Of a DNA stretch of 64,000 bases, positions 55,896 through 64,000 are shown piece after piece (within the stretch, counting starts at the first letter, position 1; every line of letters starts with the position of its first letter). The notes below the pieces were generated by a model. The model had not been told where the DNA came from. It worked only from the letters and a program-made list of their open reading frames with translations, and made no database searches. The position numbers and the translations under genes are program-made. Origin of the DNA: Sipunculus nudus (taxonomy: Eukaryota; Annelida; Sipuncula; Golfingiida; Sipunculidae); NCBI GenBank assembly GCA_026874595.1, contig CM049308.1:93859624-93923623 (forward strand). The letters are read 5' to 3'.

Positions 55896-58221
55896 ACAAG
55901 GGACCCATGGGTCACGGCGCTCAGCTGTTATATATGATAAACAAGGGACCTATGGGTCACGGCGCTCAGCTGATCGTGATTGGACTTTAAATGTTTCTCC
56001 ACTGTGATACTATATCGAGTAGATAAAGCTTATGAATATCATGGACATGTTGGGCTATTATAAAGGAATGTAATATAATATGTGAGTAAATGATAAATGA
56101 AATTTCCTGACTGATGGATTAATAGAGTAAAATATAGTGGTTTATTTTTTATTTATTTAGGAGGGGTTGAAAATTGTGATATATTTGAGCAAATATGAAT
56201 GCAAAGACAACAGTAATAAGCAGTAGTAGAATGATGATAAGGCTATTTGTTGAAGGATCTAAAGTGTATGGTAGTCTGCAAGCTTTCAATTTGACAGATA
56301 TGATGTTATGATTAACTATGCTGATGAAGTGATTTATGAATTTGTTACTGTATGACACAATATCTCTTTAGTCTTGACAAGGTACATTATTGTGATGCCC
56401 ACTATGTCTACATATTACACAATATTGACATAATTTCTGGCATGTACATAGATACCTATGGACGAATAGCTATACAAAATATTAAAGTATGAATATATCT
56501 GATTCATCTTGTTCTTGCTTACTGAGGCTGACTTTGGTTGGGGTTCAGAGAAGGGAAAAGTGAGGGCAGCACGAAGGTGGATGTAGAAATATTCTATTGT
56601 AATGATTTCTTTTATATAAGAATATGAAAAGCTAAGAGGAACGGGGCCCTCCTGCTTGGTTATAGTAAAGTTCTAAATATATGATTGCAAACTAATACTC
56701 TGACAAGACTGTCATGAAGAAAAACAGTAAAAGTTTTGAGATACTGTGATGCATATGAAAATTTACGGATGGACAGGCAAGTGGACAGAATGGACTAATA
56801 CCTTTATTTCACTTTCAAGGGAATAATGCATTTAAGTTTATATATAAGCCTTATTTTTTAAGCATATCCACTTTTTCCATTAAGAAGTTTTTATCTGAAT
56901 ATTTTTTTTTATTTACAGGTTTTATAAATTTTTAATAAAAAAATGAAAATATAAGTTAAAATATTAGAATTGTTGCAAAAGTTGTAATCATTATATATAC
57001 AGAGTATAAAACTGAAACTATAAGTTAAAATATTAGAATAGTTGCAAAAGTTGCAATCATCATATATCCAGAGTGTAGCTCATATTGGGTCATATTATGC
57101 ATACACATATATTTTATTATTTTTAAATTATAAATGTTTAAACGAAATTTAAAATTCAGATTTTTACAGATTAAATCCTTATGTATACATGCTGTAAAAA
57201 TTAAATCCACAGTACTTACATGAAAAAAACGTGCCGTGGCCAAAGTTGGGCAAAATTTAAGGTACCAATTTTATATTTTTGCCAATATTTAAAAAAAATT
57301 AACTGATTTTGATCTAAATTTTGATTAATTAAAGTTGTATTACTGAAAAAAAGTCCCTACCTTTAACACTTTTGGTCTTAAGTGACCAAATATCTTCCTG
57401 ATTTTTTTACAAAGTCCATTATGTTGCAATCATCATATATCCAGAGTGTAGCTCATATTGGGTCATATTATGCATACACATATATTTTATGATTTTTAAA
57501 TTATAAATGTTTAAACGAAATTTAAAATTCAGATTTTTACAGATTAAATCCTTATGTATACATGCTGTAAAAATTAAATCCACAGTACTTACATGAAAAA
57601 AACGTGCCGTGGCCAAAGTTGGGCAAAATTTAAGGTACCAATTTTATATTTTTGCCAATATTTAAAAAAAATTAACTGATTTTGATCTAATTTTTGGTAT
57701 ACAATTAAATTTTGATTAATTAAAGTTGTATTACTGAAAAAAAGTCCCTACCTTTAACACTTTTGGTCTTATGTGACCAAATATCTTCCTGATTTTTTTA
57801 CAAAGTCCATTATGTTTGGGCCCATAACTTTTTTAAATCAAATAATACTGACTTAATTTCTGGCATGTACATAGGAAGTATATAGAGGAATATTTATGGT
57901 AAATATGAAGAAAACGAGATGAGTGGTTTTGATATTAGGCAGTCCTGAAGTGTAAAAATAGATTTCTAATAAAAAATTGAGGTTTTTCCTTAATATCTCG
58001 AAGGAACGAAGTCCTATTGACCTAATTTTCGTCATGGTAGGAGATTTTGGGGACATCTAACTGTATGCCGAATTTAAGATTCGTAGGTCCAATGGTGTCG
58101 AAACGTGCCAGTCTTACGGACGGACATCCGGAGAGACGGACGGACGGACGGACAGACAGACGGACGGACGACGGACAATGGACCACGACTATAGCTCAGA
58201 TGACTTATAGTCTGCTGAGCT
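55896..58221 (+). mobile_element. Terminal-hairpin family element H6
   Basis: Two 5' ends lie 45 bp apart: ACAAGGGACCCATGGGTCAC at 55896 and ACAAGGGACCTATGGGTCAC at 55941, each followed by GGCGCTCAGCTG. The 3' end is ACTTATAGTCTGCTGAGCT (58221). A GGAC-rich tract (58133-58170) precedes the end. The last 500 bp closely match H2. The 373-bp tandem duplication at 57051-57796 lies within. Confidence 0.8.
57051..57796 (+). repeat. 373-bp tandem duplication in H6
   Basis: TTGCAATCATCATATATCCA begins at 57051 and again at 57424, and the following 190 or more bases are nearly identical, making this a young internal duplication. Confidence 0.9.
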
Positions 58222-58261
58222 AAAAAGCCTTCAGTTTGCATGAAAGAAAATACATGGGTGG

Positions 58262-58924
58262 CACTAGAGTTTAATACAAACGGACAAGGCCTACAGGGCT
58301 AATGCGAACCTGTGCAATGAGACTACACCAGGTATAATGCTTCAATGCTGGACCATTACTTTTCAAGAACATGTGTAACATGTATATGAACAATGCAAGT
58401 ACTAAACACTTAGAACAAGAAAAAACTAAACAAACATCACTGCTGCAATTCTGGCATGGGTGCACACAACACAAAAACTAGAATATGGGTTGTCAACAAG
58501 CGACAACGTGTATCCGGCAAAATCAGAGTAGGAAAGGTGAAGTGAGGCATGAATTGAGTGGCAAGGGGAAATAGAGTGAGGTGTGTTGCATAATAGCCTG
58601 GATGTGTGCAGCCGAAATGTGTATGTTGGTTGCGCCACCTACCACAAAATCCAGAAAGCTGTCCAAGATGTATAAACATGCAAAATTTTAGGCAGATAAG
58701 TCAAACCACTACTGTGATATGAGTGATTTTAGCCCACGGCAGAAAAACAGAGGGACGCTGTACAAAAATGGTGGCAGGTGGCGCCACCAATTTTGAGTAT
58801 GATTAAGAGCTATGTGAGATCTATAAACATGCAAAATTTCAGGGGCATCTGTCAAACCAGTCCTGAGATATAAGCCTGAATGTCTGCAGCGTAAACATAA
58901 ATGTAGGTGGCGCCACCTGCCATA
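58262..58924 (+). repeat. Dispersed module plus GGTGGCGCCACC units
   Basis: 58283-58480 is related to 26186-26400 and 35757-35980. From about 58520 the text matches 19600 on, with GGTGGCGCCACC at 58778 and 58906. It is interrupted by H7 and resumes at 63496. Confidence 0.75.
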
Positions 58925-59254
58925 ACAAGTGACCCATGGGTCATGACGCTCAGCTGCCAAGCATGACCTGCGACATCATGGGCTGTGATTCACTACTAGT
59001 AAAATTGTTGCAGAACCTATATGCCAAATTTGTTTAAACTTTCTACATTACCATAAATTCTTATCATATATGTCTGGTTAAAACATAGTGAACTAGATAT
59101 TTCTTGGCACCGCAGGTGCCAGAGTATCCCCAGACATAGTAGGCCCCCCACCCCCCTTTAAGAATAGGCCCCCATTTTTAGCAGCATATACTGACACTTG
59201 GCAAGCAATTATTGTTTCTTCCATCTATCAATCCAAAATCTTTTTGAAGATGTT

Positions 59255-60760
59255 GGTCCTGTGACCTTGACCTTTGACCTCATGACCCAAAAATCAATTG
59301 GGGTCTTGCTTTTTCAATGGGACATATATAAGTCAAGTTTGAAATCTATACATCAATAAAAGCAGGAATTATCATCCAGAAACTAATTTGATGGCTCCTG
59401 TGGCCTTGACCTTTGACCTTGTGACCCCAAAATTGATATTGATCATCCACTTTTATATATAAATCAATAGAGGTCTAGATTTATTGATGGGCCATATATA
59501 AGTCAGGTTTGAAAAACCATATATTAATCCAAGCTTGCATTATCATCTCAGGAACTAATTTTTGGACATATGGCTCCTGTGACTTTCACCTTTGACCTTG
59601 TGACCTCACAATTGACAGGCGTCTTCCTCTATTGGCAGGGGAACTGTATGTGCAAGATGAAATGTCTGAGATGAAATGTTTGGCTGAAAATGCATCCACA
59701 TCTTTTTGAAGATGTGTCCTGTGACCTTGACCTTTGACCTCATGATCCCAAAATCAATTAAGGTCTTGCTTTTCCAATGGGACATATACAAGTCAAGTTT
59801 GAAATCCATACATCAATAAAAGCGAGCATTATCATCCGGAAACTAATTTTTGGACAGATGCCTCTTGTGACCTTCACCTTTGACCTTGTGACCTCAAAAT
59901 TGATAGGGGTCTTCCACTCTTGGCAGGTGATCTATATGTGCAAGATGAAATGTCTGAGATGAATTGTTTGGCTGAAAATGCATCCACAATCATTTTAAAG
60001 ATGTGTCCTGTGACCTTGACCTTTGACCTCATGACCCCAAAATTAATTCAGGTCTTGCTTTACCAATGGGTCATATACAAGTCAAGTTTGAAATCCATAC
60101 ATCAATAAAAGCAGGAATTATCATCCAGAAACTAATTTTTGGACAGATGGCTCCTGTGACCTTCACCTTTGACCTTGTGACCTCAAAATTGATAGGGGTC
60201 TTCCTCTATTGGCAGATGAACTATATGTGCAAGATGAAAGGTCTGAGATGAAATGTTTGGCTGAAAATGCATCCATAATCTTTTTAAAGATGTGTCCTGT
60301 GACCTTGACCTTTGACCTCATGACCTCAAAATCAATTGGAGTCTTGCTTTTTCAATGGGACATATATAAGTCAAGTTTGAAATCAATACATCAATATAAG
60401 CAGGAATTATCATCCAGAAACTAATTTTTTTACATATAGCTCCTGTGGCCTTGACCTTTGTTCTTGTGACCCCAAAAGTGATATGGATCATTCACTACTG
60501 GCAAGTGAGCTATATATTCAAGATGGAAGACCTTGAAAGTTTGGCTTAAAATGCATCCACAGTATCTTGTAAGATGCAAGTCCAGTGACCTTGACCTGAG
60601 ACCTCATGACCCTAGAACCTATAGGGTTCCTACTTTAGTAGTGGGCCATACATAAGTCACGTTTGAAATCCATATGGCTATCAACACTGGAGATATCATA
60701 AGAGGTGTGTGATTTTCACCAAATATGGACACATTAAAGGTCAAGGCCACTCTCATGGTA
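59255..60760 (-). repeat. 144-bp AGGTCA tandem repeat in H7
   Basis: About ten units carry TGACCTTGACCTTTGACCT (reverse complement of the AGGTCA direct repeat), near 59262, 59403, 59580, 59722, 59868, 60011, 60157, 60300, 60443 and 60587. Translated frames such as VTFTFDLVTSKLIGV are artefacts of the repeat. Confidence 0.85.
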
Positions 60761-62699
60761 AAGGTCATGACCCAAATGTAAACAGACCTCATCCCATAGC
60801 TCATCTCTCTACATGTGCATAATATGAAAGAAATCTGTCCATTAGTTTTTGACTTATAATGCTTACAGTACTGTCAAGTGGCAATTATGGGGGTATTAAA
60901 AGGCGTAAAAACAAGAAAAGGATAATAGGTGGCGCCACCAGTTTCCGGTATATCACAAGGCTATCCTAGATCTTCGGTCACCTTAATTTTTAGACCAGTC
61001 CATGCAAGCTTACTTGAGATATTTAAGAATTTGTGTTATTTTCAGCAATAATGGACCTATTCAAGGTCAAGGTCATTCTCCTAGCATAGGTCATGACCCC
61101 ATTTTAAATAGGCTTCGTCCCCTTACCTTTATCTATACAAATGTAAAGTTTGAAAAAAATCACTGAAATATTTTTTGAGTTATCCCACTCACAAGGTTTT
61201 TCTGCGGCACAATGATGGTCTGAGGCAAAATGTATGGTTGTTGAGCTATCAGGAACTAATCCCACACATTGCTCGATACCTGTCAGGCTCAAAAGGAATA
61301 CCACACAGGCCACACTTAAGATCAAAATATAGCAAAAGATCAAGGAAATCCATGCAAGAATTATTGTGAAACGGGTGCTTCCATATTAATTTTTATTCAA
61401 TACAAGTCAACTGTACTGAGCTTTCATAAATGATGGTCATATTTATTAAGAAATCTTTGACCCAATGCAAGATAACATTAATATACATCCCACTGCATTC
61501 ACTTTAATAGTTCTTGAGATAATATGTTCTAAAGGAATTTAAAGATGGCTTCCTGGTGGCCATATTGGATTTCTGACAGGTCGGAAATTGAACAACAAAC
61601 ATCCTCTAAAAGGGACCAAACATCATAAAAAAATCACAGAAACTGCCCTGGCAAAAGGATTTCTGAAATGGCTACCTGGCAGACATAATGGTTTTCTGAC
61701 AAGTCTGACATTTGATATCACACATCCTCCAATAAGACACTAAACTTGTAGCAATTGCTTCAAAGAATGTAACAGTTATGAATGTCCAAAACAATTCAAA
61801 AGGCATGATCAGGTTGGAGAGCTCTCATATCAGATTTATGAACATGCAAATGTAAAAAGTGTAAGTCCAATTTGTTTTAATTATCAGCTTACTATTCAAT
61901 GGGGTCAGCAGGGTAGGTAAACTGCAAAACCTAAAAGAAAAGAAATGCAGAAAGCATCACTAAGAGTCTTGTAATCAAATAAAGCCATCCTAAATCCAAG
62001 TAAAGACCCACATATTATCAGAACAAACACTTGCTGGTATATCTGATGATTTGTATAATAATATTCAGATATCTAGAAAACTAAGTTTATTGCTATGAGT
62101 CCATGATATAAACTGCAAAATGTTCCCATCATTTTATAAATCAGTAGCTAAACCTTAACACTTAACTCTCATAGTCTTAATGCCTGGCCAAAGCATTCCA
62201 GCAACAGTGTTTTTGTTATGCACTAATGATATATCCTTATCACTCCATGAGCTGATACAAAAGGGAGTCATATATCACAAGTGTCACTAACAATTATGGG
62301 CTCATAGTGACATGTACCAGTTGTGAGTGCCATGGTTATATATACAAGAAAACAAAAAAATAGAGATGGTCTACAAAATAAGTTATTGTGAACATCCCTG
62401 ACCTATGACCTTGGCCTTTTGCCCACATATCAACTGGATTCTTTCTAAATGATGGGTAACTACTTACCACTTACATCTGGCCGGGTGTAATTACTTGGCA
62501 ACCAATGAGTGAATAACTTAGACCTGCAACCTTTAACCTCCTGACCAGCTGACCTCAAAATCAATTAGTTATTTCTTCATGCAAAAAGACCCATAAATAT
62601 GAAGTTTGAATCAAATTCAGTGATGCATAGATGTGGCATATGTGAAAGACTGAAGGTTTGGGTTGAACAGTTTCACTTGAAATATGTTCACAAGCATTT

Positions 62700-63180
62700 T
62701 GAACAATATTGTGACCTTGACCTTTGACCTTTTGAACTCAATAGGCTTCTTCTCCTATTGGTAGGCAAGCCATATATGACAGATGGGAAGTATAGATTGA
62801 AAACTTTGCCTTAAAATAACTCCACGCAAGAAGAGGGTGCTGTGAACTTGACCTCTGACCTCAAAATCAACAGGTCTTTTCCCCTGTTGGCAGAGAAGCG
62901 ATATCAGTGCTAAAAGGTTTGGAATGAAAGGTCTAGCTTGAAATGTGTCCACAACCTTTTCAAAGAAGTGGATCCTGTGACCCTGACCTTTGACCTTGTG
63001 ACCTCAACATCTTTAGGATTCTTCTCCCACTTAGTAGGTGAGCTATATGTGAAAGATCAAAGAATTGGGATGAAAGGTTTGGCTAAAAATGCATCCTGAG
63101 GCTTTTCAAAGAAGTTGGTTCTGTGACCTTGACCTTTGACCTTGTGACCTCAAAATAATTATGGTTCTTCCCCTGTTGGT
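62700..63180 (-). repeat. Second AGGTCA repeat block in H7
   Basis: TGACCTTGACCTTTGACCT-like sequence recurs near 62708, 62848, 62978 and 63124, matching the H3 block at 40370-40900. Confidence 0.8.
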
Positions 63181-63495
63181 AGGTGAGCTGTATGTGAAAG
63201 ATGGAAGGTTTTGGATGAAAATTTTGGCTAAAAGAAGTATTTCTGGGGGGTGCAAACACACCCCATAACTTCGAGAATATAGGTCGCAGTGACCTAATTT
63301 CAGGTTTGCAAGGAGATCTTTTTAGAACCTCTAAGACTGCATAGGGTTCATGGCCCTAGCCCCTACGGTTACGATTTGTGCCCTGCTAACGGACGGACGG
63401 CCGGCCGGACGGCCGGCCGGACGGACGGACAGACGGAAGGACGCCGGACAAAGACCCATCGCTATAGCCCAGCATGACTGAAAGTCAGCTGAGCT

Positions 63496-64000
63496 AAAAA
63501 TCCAGAAAGCTTTCCAAGATGTATAAACATGCAAAATTTTAGGCAGATATGTCAAACCAGTGCCGAGATATGAGTTATTATATCCCCCGGCAAACAAACA
63601 GACGGACGCTGTGCAAAAATTATTGCAGGTGGCGCCACCAGTTTTGCGTATGATAAAGAGCTATGTGAGATCTAAAAACATGCAAAATTTTTGCAAAATC
63701 GGTCAAATGGTTCCTGAGATATGAGCTTGGATTTCTGCAGCGTAAATCTGAATGTAGGTGGCGCCGCCTGTCATAAAATCAAGAAAGCTGTCAAGGATGT
63801 ATAAACCTGCAAAATATCAGGTGGATAAGTCAAACCACTGCCGAGATATGAGTGATTTTATCCCACGGCAAACAAACGGATTGACGCTGTGCAAAAATGG
63901 TTGCAGGTGGCACTACCAGTTTTGCGTAAGATAAAGAGCTATGGGAGATCTATACACATGCAAAATTTTGGCCCAACTGGTCAAACGGTTCCCGAGATAT
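63496..64000 (+). repeat. GGTGGCGCCACC module, running off the window
   Basis: Degenerate and perfect forms occur at 63629, 63757 and 63904, with TCAAACGGTTCCCGAGATAT at the end. It continues the module interrupted by H7. Confidence 0.75.

Larger units (their letters stand above)
58925..63495 (+). mobile_element. Terminal-hairpin family element H7 (longest copy)
   Basis: It starts ACAAGTGACCCATGGGTCAT then GACGCTCAGCTG and ends CTGAAAGTCAGCTGAGCT, after a long GGAC/GGCC-rich tract (63390-63440). It is inserted in a GGCGCCACC module: left flank CACCTGCCAT, right flank AAAAATCCAGAAAGC; uninterrupted forms are at 58637 and 63768. The interior has two AGGTCA arrays and the module order of H3. 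No transposase, Rep or helicase is present. Confidence 0.85.

Noticed and set aside
59777-60424. Overlapping short proteins with VTLTFDLMT-like repeats
   Set aside because: They are translations of the 144-bp AGGTCA repeat and recur wherever that repeat occurs.

Overview
The window is animal nuclear DNA. It is AT-rich, with sparse genes, Ty3/mdg4-type retrotransposons, LINE remnants, satellites and several layers of nested insertions. Dispersed modules such as GGTGGCGCCACC palindromes, AGGTCA-rich 144-bp tandem repeats and element ends reading ...AGTCAGCTGAGCT look most like a bivalve mollusc. That taxon call is inference from repeat style; no gene here fixes the species. Base positions of features are exact where a junction could be read and approximate (about 10-50 bp) for diverged repeats.

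Layout. 1-7714: an inverted repeat (arms 1-753 and 6959-7714), each arm carrying a copy of the same putative exon, encloses a Ty3-type element with intact gag (2328-3686) and almost complete pol (3731-6958), joined by a TTTAAAC -1 frameshift site. The right arm cuts off the end of integrase. 8869-9614: a miniature LTR retrotransposon array (three 145-bp LTRs, two 125-bp interiors) whose LTRs carry a Pol III A box and B box and whose primer-binding site matches tRNA-Leu. The third LTR runs through the primer site into the body of the tRNA and is then fused to an inverted fragment of the Ty3 pol gene (9615-10857). 11430-15850: a satellite of about 236-bp monomers in a 708-bp three-monomer higher-order repeat. 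16480-16957: a LINE 3' end.

17157-47233: an old direct tandem duplication of a 14-16 kb unit. Each unit ends with a single-exon minus-strand gene of the DUF2236 (mpaB/rubber-oxygenase-like) family. Unit 2 holds an intact 320-codon copy (46258-47220); unit 1 holds a same-length copy with one nonsense codon (32356-33318). Because the units are paralogous, each serves as the empty site for insertions in the other. This exposes an LTR element (17452-23310), a 1.5-kb element with 45-bp inverted ends (24531-26035), several members of an unclassified terminal-hairpin family (H1-H4) and a MITE. Both units also keep a 155-bp inverted-repeat element that contains a hammerhead-ribozyme fold. Unit 2 additionally has a nested 22-bp minisatellite / 311-bp spacer expansion (42596-45643).

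47306-64000: more of the terminal-hairpin family (H5-H7), simple and tandem repeats, and long stretches in which I recognise nothing. The strongest candidates for something undescribed are the tRNA-like-LTR miniature retrotransposon with its tRNA read-through fossil, the hammerhead-bearing inverted-repeat element, and the terminal-hairpin family that makes up about a quarter of the window.
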